From Streptomyces sp. NRRL WC-3742 (lineage in GTDB: Bacteria > Actinomycetota > Actinomycetes > Streptomycetales > Streptomycetaceae), in assembly GCF_000720635.1 (NCBI RefSeq), contig NZ_JOCF01000022.1:1-64000 (forward strand): a stretch of 64,000 nucleotides of DNA. The letters are read 5' to 3'. This document shows positions 7,707 to 16,211 of this stretch, one piece after another (the first letter of the stretch is position 1; each line of letters begins with the position of its first letter). The translations under genes and the position numbers were made by a program. The notes below the pieces were generated by a model. That model searched no databases. It was not told the origin of the DNA and worked only from the letters and a program-made list of their open reading frames with translations.

Positions 7707-8735
7707 TCAGGCCCCGTCGAGCGCCTCCACCAGCGCCGCCAGGAACTCCTTCGGACGTTCCAGGTGCACGCTGTGTCCGGCGCCCTCGACCGCGATCTCG
7801 CGCACCTGGCCGCCCGCGGAGGCGTAGCGGGCGAGGGCGGCGCGGGTCTGGGTCACCATCGGCTGTGCCGGGCAGGTGTCGGCGCCGGGCCAGCCGGGGA
7901 CGGCGCCGATGGCGCCGAGGTGGGCGAGGTCGAAGAGGGAGGTGTCGGAGACGATGACGTCGGCCGTGCCGCGGATCCACAGGACCGGCGGCTTCGGCTC
8001 GACCAGTTCCAGGTCGTCGATCCTGAAGTGGGTCGGCGCCATGGAGTTGAGCACCCCGCGGTCGCCGGGCGCGAAGCCCGGCCAGGTCTCGCTGGTGCGG
8101 CTGTCGCCCGGGTAGTGGTCCTCGCCGGTGCGGGTGGTGAGCATCGAGGCCACGTAGGGGTCGGGCTCGGCGAGCGGTTCGCTGACGTAGGCGGTGTCGA
8201 GCACCGAGCGCGGGGCGAAGGGCGACCCGGCGCCTTGTTCGCCCTCGCCCAGCAGCCGGACGAACTCGGGGGCGGCGCCGCCGGCGCCGGAGCCGGCCGC
8301 GTCGGGCGAGTTGAGCTGTCCGTCCTCGCCGTGGGTGCCGCCGAAGCCGTACGGGGAGACCGGGTTGACCAGGGTGAGGGAGCGGACGGATTCGGGGTGG
8401 TCGCGCAGGAGTTGCATCACCACGCCGCCGCCCATGCTCCAGCCGACCAGGTGGACCGGGCCGAGGGCCAGCGCGCGGAGGTAGGAGAGCAGGTCCTCGC
8501 TGTGGTCGCGCAGGCCCCGGGTGGCGTCGACCGGGAGCGGTTCGGTGCGGCCGAAGCCGCGCAGGTCGGGGGCGAGGGGGCGGTAGCGGTCGGGGAGCCC
8601 GGCCATGGTGGGGTGCCAGAAGACGCCGGAGGAGACGTTGCCGTGCACCAGCACCACGGGTTCGCCGGTACGGCCCTCGATCTCGGCGTGGTTGACGGTG
8701 AGTCGGTCGGTGACAACGAGTCGGTCGGTGATCAT
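7707..8735 (-). CDS. Alpha/beta hydrolase
   Basis: A 342-residue cytoplasmic alpha/beta hydrolase. VVLVHGNVSSG gives the oxyanion-hole HG motif, and the nucleophile elbow is GWSMGGG. Near the C-terminus, VEGAGHSVHLERP carries the catalytic His. The region PDLRGFGRTEPLPVD is typical of the epoxide-hydrolase/haloperoxidase branch, but no specific substrate is indicated. The ATG at 8735 follows TGAGGACGCACCGC. An 18-bp duplication within the first codons yields the doubled TDRL(V/T)V start. It is 67 bp downstream of the lipase gene on the same strand, so the two could be co-transcribed. Confidence 0.85.
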   Translation of the reverse strand: MITDRLVVTDRLTVNHAEIEGRTGEPVVLVHGNVSSGVFWHPTMAGLPDRYRPLAPDLRGFGRTEPLPVDATRGLRDHSEDLLSYLRALALGPVHLVGWSMGGGVVMQLLRDHPESVRSLTLVNPVSPYGFGGTHGEDGQLNSPDAAGSGAGGAAPEFVRLLGEGEQGAGSPFAPRSVLDTAYVSEPLAEPDPYVASMLTTRTGEDHYPGDSRTSETWPGFAPGDRGVLNSMAPTHFRIDDLELVEPKPPVLWIRGTADVIVSDTSLFDLAHLGAIGAVPGWPGADTCPAQPMVTQTRAALARYASAGGQVREIAVEGAGHSVHLERPKEFLAALVEALDGA

Positions 8736-8745
8736 GCGGTGCGTC

Positions 8746-8808
8746 CTCAGTGCTCAGTCCTCAGCCATCAGTTCTCAGTTCTCGGTTCTCGGTTCTCGGC
8801 CGTCAGTT
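8746..8808. repeat. 7-bp tandem repeats (CTCAGTY / CAGTTCT / CGGTTCT)
   Basis: About nine 7-bp units fill the gap between the lipase stop and the hydrolase start, with CAGTTCT and CGGTTCT each twice in a row. The last units run into the lipase stop codon. Confidence 0.75.
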
Positions 8809-10095
8809 CAGCCAGCCGGCGACCTGTGCGGCGGCCGCGCCGTCCCAGCCGAGCTGCAGGTGGTTGGCGAGGGTGATCAGCGCGGTGCCGCCGACGGTGC
8901 CGAAGCCGGTCGTGTCGAGCGCGCTGGCCACGAAGACCACGCCGTCGCTCGGCCCGCGGTTCTCGTTGAAGATCCCGACGATGCTGGGGGTGCCGCCGGC
9001 CAGCAGGTAGGCCGTCACCGAGGAGGGCACCCCGGCCTGGTGCAGCGGGGTGATCAGCGAGCCGGCGTTGATCGCGGCCTGGATGCCGCCGCCGTCGGTG
9101 TAGAAGCCCTGGCCGCCGTAGTAGGTGGTGTACCAGTCCTGCTGGGTCTGGTCGACGCCGAAGGTCGCGTCCCAGCGGGCGAGCATCTGCCGCTGTCCCG
9201 GGTAGTCGTCGTAGCCGCCGGAGGGGGTGAAGGAGAACTCGGGGTGCGCGGTGTAGGTGCCGTAGCAGGTCATGTGCAGGTGCGGGGACGGGGCGTTGAC
9301 GGCTCCGCCGCACTGCGGCCAGATCGAGAAGTCGTGCGCCCAGCCGTGCGCGAACGGGTAGTCGTAGCCGCCGTTCGGGCCGCCGAGGGTGATCAGCTTG
9401 CGCACGTCGCCCGCGTACGGGCGGCCCCAGGTGGGCTTCACGGAGGACACGTACGCCCGCGAGGACATCTCGCCCTTGCTCCAGCCCACCACGTCCACCT
9501 GGGGGACGCCGAGCTTGGCGCGGATCAGCGCGACGGCGTCGCCGACCTCCTGGGCCTGCATCAGGTTGTCGCCCTGCTTGTGGGCGAAGCCGATGGCGAA
9601 GACCCGGTAGCCGCGCCCGGCCAGGTTCTGCATCAGCCCGGTGCTCGGGCAGGAGGCGGAGCCGCAGCCGTAGCCGCCGGACTCGCCGGGGTTGGCCCAG
9701 GCCCGGTCCGGGTTGTCGTTGGCGCCGTGCACCAGCAGGACGGGCACCTGGTGGGCGCCGCCAGTGATCGGCTGAGCCCAGCCGGGGGCCGAGTAGAGCA
9801 GGAAGCGGCCGGAGAAGGGCTGCTTGACCCCGCCGAAGAAGGTGAGCCGCTGGCCGTCCTGGTCGCCGCGGCCGTCCGGCGGGTACTGCTCCTGCCGGAA
9901 GCCGGCGGTGGTGTCGAGGTACCGCTCGACCCGGTCCCAGCCGTTGGCGACGGTGCTGTACGTCGCCTCCAGGGTCAGGTTGGACGGCACCGCGGCCGCC
10001 GCCGGCGCCACCGGGACGGCCGCGCCGATCAGCGCGAGCACCCCCGCGAGCACCCAGCCCAGCCCTCGCCGCCTGCCTCGTCCGGACCTTCGCAT
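8803..10095 (-). CDS. Secreted lipase/esterase, triacylglycerol lipase class 2-like
   Basis: A 430-residue exported hydrolase. The signal peptide has a basic start (MRRSGRGRRR), a hydrophobic core and an APAAAA cleavage region near residue 35; the paired arginines make Tat export possible. VPVLLVHGAND supplies the oxyanion motif, and VVGWSKGEMSSR is the nucleophile elbow, as in EstA/lipase class 2 enzymes. Several cysteines in the mature part (GYGCGSASCPS) suggest disulfides. The ATG at 10095 follows GGAGGGGTGAACGCGC. It probably hydrolyses esters or lipids outside the cell. The last 25 residues overlap no other gene. Confidence 0.85.
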   Translation of the reverse strand: MRRSGRGRRRGLGWVLAGVLALIGAAVPVAPAAAAVPSNLTLEATYSTVANGWDRVERYLDTTAGFRQEQYPPDGRGDQDGQRLTFFGGVKQPFSGRFLLYSAPGWAQPITGGAHQVPVLLVHGANDNPDRAWANPGESGGYGCGSASCPSTGLMQNLAGRGYRVFAIGFAHKQGDNLMQAQEVGDAVALIRAKLGVPQVDVVGWSKGEMSSRAYVSSVKPTWGRPYAGDVRKLITLGGPNGGYDYPFAHGWAHDFSIWPQCGGAVNAPSPHLHMTCYGTYTAHPEFSFTPSGGYDDYPGQRQMLARWDATFGVDQTQQDWYTTYYGGQGFYTDGGGIQAAINAGSLITPLHQAGVPSSVTAYLLAGGTPSIVGIFNENRGPSDGVVFVASALDTTGFGTVGGTALITLANHLQLGWDGAAAAQVAGWLN

Positions 10096-10375
10096 GCGCG
10101 TTCACCCCTCCACACCGAGCGTCAAGTGCGCGACACCCTATGAACGCCGGGACGGGCTCGCTATGGCGGCAACACACATCTCGGTCGCACCGGAATAGGG
10201 GATGGCGACATGGTCGGCGCGCCCGGCCCTTCGGGACAACGGGTGCTCGGGGCCCCGGATGCCGGCGCGGGCCGCCAACCGTGTTCCTTGACCGGGACAG
10301 TTGCTTCGCGCGACAGTGATCGTTTCACCGCGGGGGCGATGCCCCCTGCCCATCATGAGGGGGATGACGGACATC

Positions 10376-12406
10376 ATGCGGTTCCACCCTGCTGTTCGGG
10401 TCACGCTGACAGCCGCACTCGCAGCGGCCACGACGGTGGTCGGCAGTCATGTGCCGAAGGCGGCGGCTGACTCCGTGCCCGTGGCCGAGTCGTTCATGCA
10501 GATCGTCGCGCACCAGGACGACGACATCCTCTTCATGAACCCGGACGTCACCCGGGAGTACTCGGACCCGTCGGTCACCGTCTTCCTCACGGGCGGCGAC
10601 GCGACGGGCACCGGGTTCCCGGACGTCTGCGCCTACTCGGCGAGCCGGGACGCGGGCGCCCGGAGCGCGCACGCGCGGATCGCGGGTGTCACCAGTCCGA
10701 CCTGGACCAGGACGCCGCTCACGCTGAGCACCGGCCGGACCGTCGAGGTCGACACCCTGGACCAGGCCCCGCAGGTCAAGCTGGTCTTCTTCAGGCTGCA
10801 CGCGAGCGGGGACGTACCCGCGGGCAGTGTCAGCCCCGACGACCTCTTCACGCTGGGCGGCTCGACGACCGACTCCACTCTGGGCAGCGTCTCCTCGGAC
10901 GGCAACTGCGACGCCGCGTACGCCGACCAGAGCTACAGCCACGCCGATCTGACGGCCGGCCTGACCGACCTGATGAACCGCTTCCAGCCGACCGTGGTGC
11001 TCGCGCAGGACCCGAAGGTCGGTTACGGGTACAGCCACACGGACACCACCAACCTGGGCGACCAGTCCGACCACATCGGTGGCGCCCGTTTCGTCGGGGA
11101 GGCCGCTCTCGGGTACCACCGGCTCGGCGGCAGCGGGCACTTCCTGCTCCGCAACTACCGTGACTACAACATCCGGATCGAACCGTCGAACCTCGACGCG
11201 GCCACCGCGAACGACAAGGAGCGGACCTTCCTGGCCTACACCGGCCCGGACCGGTCCGGCGGTGTCGGGCCGTACCGGGGCAGCAACGACCCGGCGCCCG
11301 ACCCGAACGAGTCCACGTTCTACGCGATGTTCCCCTCCCGCGAGTACCCGCGCTGGTCGAACGGGACGGCCTGGGCGGCGCTGGACGGCAGCGGTCTGCT
11401 GAACGCCTTCGCCGTGCTCGACGGCCATCCCCAGGTCTGGCAGGAGACCGCCCCGGGCGGCAGCTGGAAGGGCCCGGCGGCGGTCCCGGGCGGCGACGTG
11501 CTGGCCCCGTCCCTCGGTGTGGCCAAGGACGGCAGCGGGCTGATCCACCTCTTCGGGATCAGGCTGAGCGACAACCAGATCGTCACCGTCGCGCAGGCCG
11601 CGCCGGGGGTCTGGGGCAGTTGGACGGTCCTCGGCAACCCCAACCCGAACACCACCGACAATCCGTACAGGTCCCAGTACGTCGGGAGTCCGGTGCCGGT
11701 CCTCAACAAGAGCGGCCTGCTGACCGTCTTCGTCCGCAACGCGGGCGGCGGAGTGAGCGCCGTCTCGCAGCTGAGCGGGGGCGGTTGGACCTCGTCGTGG
11801 GCGGATCTCGGCGGCGGATGGGTCCGCGACGGTTTGGCGGCGGCGCTCGCCCTTGACGGCCGGATCGACCTGTTCGGCCCGTCGAAGGACGGCATCCGGC
11901 ACTGGCGGCAGAGCGCGCCCGACAGCGCCTCCTTCACCCAGGACAGCGGCTACCTCGGTCCCGCGCCGGCCGGTCCGATCACCGTCGGCAGCAACGCCGA
12001 CGGCCGGCTGGAGATCTTCTACGACCAGGGCGGGGCCGCCAAGGTCGCCACCCAGTACGTGAAGTCGGACAACAAGACGTGGACGACCTCGCCCACCTCG
12101 ATGGGCGGGCCGACCAGCCTGGAGGGCGCGTCCGTGGTCACCGGCGGGGACGGCCGGATGACGGTGGCCACCCGCAACGGAGGCGGCGGAGTCAGCCTGA
12201 CCTCCCAGACCGCGCCCAACACGGGCTTCTCGAGCACCTGGCGCGATCTGGGCACCGTGATCGTCGGAGCGCCCTCGGTGGTCCTCGACGGCGCGGGCCG
12301 CGAGACGGTCCTGGTACTCGGCCGCGATGCCGCGCTGCACGTCAGCAGGCAGTCGGCGGCCGGCGCCGACAGCCCGTTCGGCCCCTGGCAGTCGGCCGGG
12401 AGTTGA
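10376..12406 (+). CDS. Secreted PIG-L family deacetylase with lectin-like propeller domain
   Basis: A 676-residue exported protein. A Sec signal peptide (VRVTLTAALAAATTVVG) precedes the PIG-L/LmbE domain, whose metal motif reads AHQDDD at residues 45-50 (the family norm is AHPDDE). The second half, from about residue 300, consists of repeats with conserved W and GSGLL-type turns (SNGTAWAALDGSGLL, SSWADLGGGW), a tectonin/fucose-lectin-like beta-propeller that may bind glycans. PIG-L enzymes remove N-acetyl groups from sugars, so a wall- or polysaccharide-directed deacetylase is likely. GAGGGGG lies 12 bp before the chosen ATG; the ATG at 10364 is possible. A terminator follows. Confidence 0.85.
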   Translation: MRFHPAVRVTLTAALAAATTVVGSHVPKAAADSVPVAESFMQIVAHQDDDILFMNPDVTREYSDPSVTVFLTGGDATGTGFPDVCAYSASRDAGARSAHARIAGVTSPTWTRTPLTLSTGRTVEVDTLDQAPQVKLVFFRLHASGDVPAGSVSPDDLFTLGGSTTDSTLGSVSSDGNCDAAYADQSYSHADLTAGLTDLMNRFQPTVVLAQDPKVGYGYSHTDTTNLGDQSDHIGGARFVGEAALGYHRLGGSGHFLLRNYRDYNIRIEPSNLDAATANDKERTFLAYTGPDRSGGVGPYRGSNDPAPDPNESTFYAMFPSREYPRWSNGTAWAALDGSGLLNAFAVLDGHPQVWQETAPGGSWKGPAAVPGGDVLAPSLGVAKDGSGLIHLFGIRLSDNQIVTVAQAAPGVWGSWTVLGNPNPNTTDNPYRSQYVGSPVPVLNKSGLLTVFVRNAGGGVSAVSQLSGGGWTSSWADLGGGWVRDGLAAALALDGRIDLFGPSKDGIRHWRQSAPDSASFTQDSGYLGPAPAGPITVGSNADGRLEIFYDQGGAAKVATQYVKSDNKTWTTSPTSMGGPTSLEGASVVTGGDGRMTVATRNGGGGVSLTSQTAPNTGFSSTWRDLGTVIVGAPSVVLDGAGRETVLVLGRDAALHVSRQSAAGADSPFGPWQSAGS

Positions 12407-12414
12407 CGCACCGG

Positions 12415-12436
12415 GGCCGGGCCTCGCGGCCCGGCC
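12415..12436 (+). terminator. Hairpin terminator of the PIG-L gene
   Basis: The arms GGCCGGGCC (12415-12423) and GGCCCGGCC (12428-12436) close over a TCGC loop, 8 bp after the stop codon. Confidence 0.75.
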
Positions 12437-12437
12437 T

Positions 12438-12501
12438 CCGGGGAGACGGGAATCCGGGGAGACGGGAATCCGGGGAGACGGGAATCCGGGGAGACGGGAA
12501 T
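12438..12501. repeat. 4 x 16-bp perfect tandem repeat
   Basis: Four consecutive copies of CCGGGGAGACGGGAAT are followed by a degenerate fragment. They lie between the terminator of the PIG-L gene and the stop of the ATP-grasp gene. Confidence 0.95.
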
Positions 12502-12527
12502 TCGGGGGACGCGCTGCCCCGCGCTCG

Positions 12528-13496
12528 CTAGGACGCGACCGGCACGCTCCCGGGCAGTGGCGGCCAGGCCGGGCCGAGGTGGGCGGCGACGTAGGGCACC
12601 GCGACCGTTTCCAGGCCACGCACGGTGCCGAACATCGGATGGACGTTGACCTCGAAGACGACGCCGCCGCTTTCGGCCGCCAGGTCCACTCCCGCGAAGG
12701 GCAGGCCGAGCGACTCGGCCGCCGATACCGCGAGCTCGGCCAGTCCTGGCGGCAGATCCTCCTCGTCCAGGAGGGTGGAGGCGGCGCCCCGGCTCTCGTT
12801 GCAGGGTGCGTCGGGGTCCGGCTGGACGTGCTCGACCACACGCAGCACCTGCGGGCCGAGCACCACGACCCGGTACTGGTGGCGCTGCCCACCCTGCGTG
12901 AAGTTCGCGGCGTCGCGGGCGATCAGCCAGTCGGCGCTCGCGGCGGCGTAGTGGCTTGCGGCGGCGGCGAGTTGGGTGTGGGTGGTGATGTGGAAGACGT
13001 CACTGCCACCCATGCCGACGGTCGGCCGGGCCCACACGTTGCCGCCGAGCTGTTCGAAAGCCTCGGCGGCGTGCTGCGTGGTGGGTCGCGAGAAGGCGAT
13101 GGTGGGCATGTGGGCGATGCCGTCGCGAGCGAAGCACTCGACGGTGCGGTCCTTCTCGGTCGCCGCTCGCCAGGCATGCCGGTCGGTGCCCAGGGAGCGG
13201 GCGCCGTGTGCGCGCAGCAGCCGCTGGCAGTTCTCGAAGTCCCGGCGCAGGTGCGGCGGGATCTCGTAGACCAGCACCGCGTCCGTGGTCACCGCCACGC
13301 CGTCGGCCTCCAGGCGCACCCTCTCGCCGATCGTGGTGATCCGGCCGCTGCCGCCGGTCATGAAGTGCCGTGCGTCCAGCAGGACGGGTTCCCGGCCGGT
13401 GAGCATGCGGCTCGCGGTGACGAGCGTGTCCCGGCTGCCTTCGGCCGAGCTGTGATCCGACAGCAGAACGAGTTCGGGAGTGGTCATGTCGGCCAT
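12528..13496 (-). CDS. ATP-grasp ligase, RimK-like
   Basis: A 322-residue ATP-grasp enzyme. Residues 1-100 form the N-terminal pre-ATP-grasp region. GNVWARPTVGMGGSDV contains the ATP-binding strand and Gly-rich loop, and GGVVFEVNVHPMFG supplies the Mg-binding E and N of the grasp fold. Such enzymes join a carboxylate to an amine through an acyl phosphate; RimK/L-amino-acid ligase relatives make short peptides or modify peptide ends. It is divergent from an MFS exporter 181 bp away, a pairing seen for peptide or amino-acid-ligase products. No precursor peptide gene is visible in the gap. The ATG at 13496 is chosen; ATG 13487 is possible. Confidence 0.75.
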   Translation of the reverse strand: MADMTTPELVLLSDHSSAEGSRDTLVTASRMLTGREPVLLDARHFMTGGSGRITTIGERVRLEADGVAVTTDAVLVYEIPPHLRRDFENCQRLLRAHGARSLGTDRHAWRAATEKDRTVECFARDGIAHMPTIAFSRPTTQHAAEAFEQLGGNVWARPTVGMGGSDVFHITTHTQLAAAASHYAAASADWLIARDAANFTQGGQRHQYRVVVLGPQVLRVVEHVQPDPDAPCNESRGAASTLLDEEDLPPGLAELAVSAAESLGLPFAGVDLAAESGGVVFEVNVHPMFGTVRGLETVAVPYVAAHLGPAWPPLPGSVPVAS

Positions 13497-13677
13497 CTGA
13501 AGCGAGGTCAGCCGCGCCGGGCAAGACGGCCTCGTGCGCCACCGCGCGTCCACCTGGCCGGGACCTGCCCCTGGTTCCCCCGTCATCCGCTGGGACCCGC
13601 ACGCCGTCGGCGTCCGCCCACGCGTGGTCGTCAGGGGACCGGGCTGCCCAGCCGTGATCAACATCCAGGAGTACCAC

Positions 13678-14955
13678 GTGAGTCAGGCCAGCGCCCTTTC
13701 CCCCGACGACCGTCAGGAGGACACCGCCCCGGACCGCCGGTCCTGGCTGGTGCGCCGAGGGCTGCTCCTCGAGTCCGCCCCCCAGCGCCGACTGGCCCTC
13801 GGCGGCTTCATCAACCAGCTCGGCACCGCGGCCTTCCTGGCGACGGCGCCGCTGTACGCCCTGCGGGTCATCGGCCTGCCGATCGAGCAGGTCGGTCTCG
13901 GCCTCGGGGCCGCGGGAGTGGTCGGCCTGCTCGCCGGCCCGCCCGTCGGGCACCTCGCCGACCGTCGCGGCCCTCACGGCGTCTTCCTGGTCACCCTGTT
14001 GATCCAGACCGCCTCCATGCTGTCGCTGCTGTTCGCCCACTCGTTCGTGCTGTTCATGGTGTCCATGGCGGTGACCGACCTGGCCGGTGCCTCGGGAGGC
14101 GCGGCGCGCGGCCCGATGATCCGCCGGTTCGGCGGTGACGAGGTGCCGAAGTTCCGCTCCTACCTGCGCTCGACGGCCTTCCTGGCCAGTACGTTCGGCG
14201 CGCTGGCCGCCGGTGTGGTGATCCAGCTCGACTCCGGCTCCGCCTACCGCGCGCTCATCGTCGCCAACGCCCTGACCTTCATCGGCTGCGCGGCCGTCAT
14301 GCTCGGGGTGCCCAAGCTGGAACCGCTGCCCGCATCGACCGAGTCGAACCGGTGGCTCGCACTGCGGGACAAGCCGTACATGGCGTTCGTCGTGCTGGAC
14401 GGCATCCTGTGGATCCAGGGCGAGGTGGTGACCTACGCCCTGCCGCTGTGGGTGGTCCTGCACACCCATGCACCGCGCTGGTTCACCGGCGTCGCGCTCG
14501 CCGTCAACACCGTGATGGTGGTCGTCCTTCAGATCCGGACCAGCCGCGGGATCAGGGGTGGCCAGGTCGCCGGCCGGGCCACCCGGCGCGCCGGGCTGGC
14601 GTTCCTGGTCGGCATGGCGGTCATCGCGACGGCCTCGGGCCTGCCGGGCTGGGCCGCCGCGGCGATCATGACGGCCGGCGTCGCCGTCCACACCGTAGGT
14701 TCGCTCTGGCATGCGGCCGGGTCGATGGAACTGCGGTTGCGGCTGGCCCCCGCGCACGCGCAGGGACAGTACTCCGGCGTGTTCGGTATCGGCACGGGCC
14801 TCTGCTACACCATCGCTCCGGGCCTGCTCGGCCTGCTCTGCCTGAGCTGGGGCGTCCCCGGCTGGCTGGTCATGGGCGGCATCTTCGTCGCGGCCGGCCT
14901 GGCCATGCCGTTCGTGGTCCGGTGGGCCGGCCAGTCCCGGGAACTCGGCGCCTGA
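13678..14955 (+). CDS. Major facilitator superfamily transporter
   Basis: A 425-residue MFS permease with twelve predicted helices. The loop between helices 2 and 3 carries GHLADRRGPHGV, the classic MFS motif A. The GTG at 13678 has an ideal AGGAG seven bases upstream; the frame is open earlier but that part overlaps the divergent promoter region. The first 35 residues are polar and cytoplasmic. Its divergent partner is an ATP-grasp ligase, so export of a small ligase product is a reasonable guess. Substrate specificity cannot be read from sequence. Confidence 0.88.
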   Translation: MSQASALSPDDRQEDTAPDRRSWLVRRGLLLESAPQRRLALGGFINQLGTAAFLATAPLYALRVIGLPIEQVGLGLGAAGVVGLLAGPPVGHLADRRGPHGVFLVTLLIQTASMLSLLFAHSFVLFMVSMAVTDLAGASGGAARGPMIRRFGGDEVPKFRSYLRSTAFLASTFGALAAGVVIQLDSGSAYRALIVANALTFIGCAAVMLGVPKLEPLPASTESNRWLALRDKPYMAFVVLDGILWIQGEVVTYALPLWVVLHTHAPRWFTGVALAVNTVMVVVLQIRTSRGIRGGQVAGRATRRAGLAFLVGMAVIATASGLPGWAAAAIMTAGVAVHTVGSLWHAAGSMELRLRLAPAHAQGQYSGVFGIGTGLCYTIAPGLLGLLCLSWGVPGWLVMGGIFVAAGLAMPFVVRWAGQSRELGA

Positions 14956-15113
14956 GCTTGATCCTCAACCTCGCGCGGCGAGTTGGGCCTGGAGCGCGGG
15001 TTCGCGTTTGACGGCCTTGCCGACGTCGCGGCGGGGCGCCGGGTCGGGAGGGCATGAGCAGGTGATCGACCTCGAGACGGCCAACGTGCCGTGGGTGGCT
15101 CGGGCTGCCGGGG

Positions 15114-16109
15114 TCAGGTTTTGGGGACGAGGGTGTTCTCGTTGGTGCGGCCGGCGGCGTAGTCGTCGATGTTGCGGAGGGTGGCGTCGATGATCTGGCC
15201 GACGGCGGTGTGGGTGAAGTACGCCTGGTGGCTGGTGACGACGACCTGGGGGAAGGTGACGAGGCGGGCGAGGGTGTCGTCGGTGATGCCCTGGATGGAT
15301 CGGTCGGTGAAGAAGACGCCGGTCTCCTCCTCGTAGACGTCGAGGCCCACGCCGGAGAGGCGGCCGGCGCGCAGGGTCTCGACCAGGGCGGCGCTGTCGA
15401 TCAGGCCGCCGCGGCTGGAGTTGACGAGGATGGCGTCGGGCTTCATCCGGGCGAGGGCGGCGGTGTCGATGAGGTGGTGGGTGGCGGGGACGAGGGGGAC
15501 GTGCAGGCTGATCAGGTCGGCGCGGGTGAGGAGTTCGGGCAACTCGGTGTAGTGCATGCCGAGTTGGAGGCAGGCGGGGTTCTGGGCGAGGTCCCAGCCG
15601 AGGAGTTCGGTGCCGAAGCCGGCGGCGATCCGGGCGAAGCACTCGCCGATCTTTCCGGTGCCGATCACGCCGACGGTCATGCCGTGGATGTCGCGCCCGA
15701 GCAGCCCGTCGAGGCGGAAGTCGAACTCGCGGGAGCGGTTGGCGGCGCGCACCAGGCGCCGGTTGACGGCCGTCGCCAGTGTCCAGGCGTGCTCGGCCAC
15801 GGCGTACGGGCTGTAGTGGGAGACGCGGGCGACGGTGAGGCCGAGGCCGGCGGCGGCGTCGAGGTCGATGTTGTTGAAGCCGGTGGAGCGCTGGGCGATC
15901 AGCCGGGTGCCGCCGGCGGCGAGGGCGGTGAGGGTCTGCGCGTCGAGGACGGAGTTGACGCTGCTGCTGACGACCGGGTACCCGGCCGCTAGTGGAGCGG
16001 TGTCGCGATTGAGGAACACGTCCAGACTGCGCAGTCCGTGCCGGCCCGCGAAGGCCCGTTCCAGCAGCGGCCGTTCGTCGGCCTGCACCCCGTACGCCAG
16101 GATCTCCAT
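15114..16109 (-). CDS. ldhA: D-2-hydroxyacid dehydrogenase, probable D-lactate dehydrogenase
   Basis: A 331-residue NAD-dependent dehydrogenase that reduces a 2-ketoacid such as pyruvate to the D-hydroxyacid. The Rossmann motif is VGVIGTGKIGECF. The catalytic triad is visible as Arg in NSSRGGLID, Glu in LDVYEEE and His in SHQAYFT, the last being typical of the D-LDH rather than the phosphoglycerate dehydrogenase branch. The ATG at 16109 has GGGG three bases before it; an in-frame GTG lies nine bases upstream. Length matches E. coli LdhA (329). No Rex-type operator was seen upstream. Confidence 0.85.
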   Translation of the reverse strand: MEILAYGVQADERPLLERAFAGRHGLRSLDVFLNRDTAPLAAGYPVVSSSVNSVLDAQTLTALAAGGTRLIAQRSTGFNNIDLDAAAGLGLTVARVSHYSPYAVAEHAWTLATAVNRRLVRAANRSREFDFRLDGLLGRDIHGMTVGVIGTGKIGECFARIAAGFGTELLGWDLAQNPACLQLGMHYTELPELLTRADLISLHVPLVPATHHLIDTAALARMKPDAILVNSSRGGLIDSAALVETLRAGRLSGVGLDVYEEETGVFFTDRSIQGITDDTLARLVTFPQVVVTSHQAYFTHTAVGQIIDATLRNIDDYAAGRTNENTLVPKT

Positions 16110-16157
16110 GCGCCCCACGCTAACGGGAAGGCAGGCGAGGCGCCCCCGGACCGCAGA

Positions 16158-16192
16158 GCGCCCCCGGACCGCGAGGGCGGGTCCGGGGGCGC
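16158..16192 (-). terminator. Hairpin terminator downstream of pfkA
   Basis: The arms GCGCCCCCGGACC (16158-16170) and GGTCCGGGGGCGC (16180-16192) form a perfect 13-bp stem with a 9-nt loop. The left arm sequence is also duplicated just before, at about 16139-16152. Confidence 0.85.
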
Positions 16193-16211
16193 GCAGAGAG
16201 CGGGCCGAGGG

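Noticed and set aside
14956..15113. Minus-strand reading DVGKAVKREPALQAQLAARG as a gene remnant
   Set aside because: The 20 residues look protein-like, but the flanking sequence is not and no family can be recognised.
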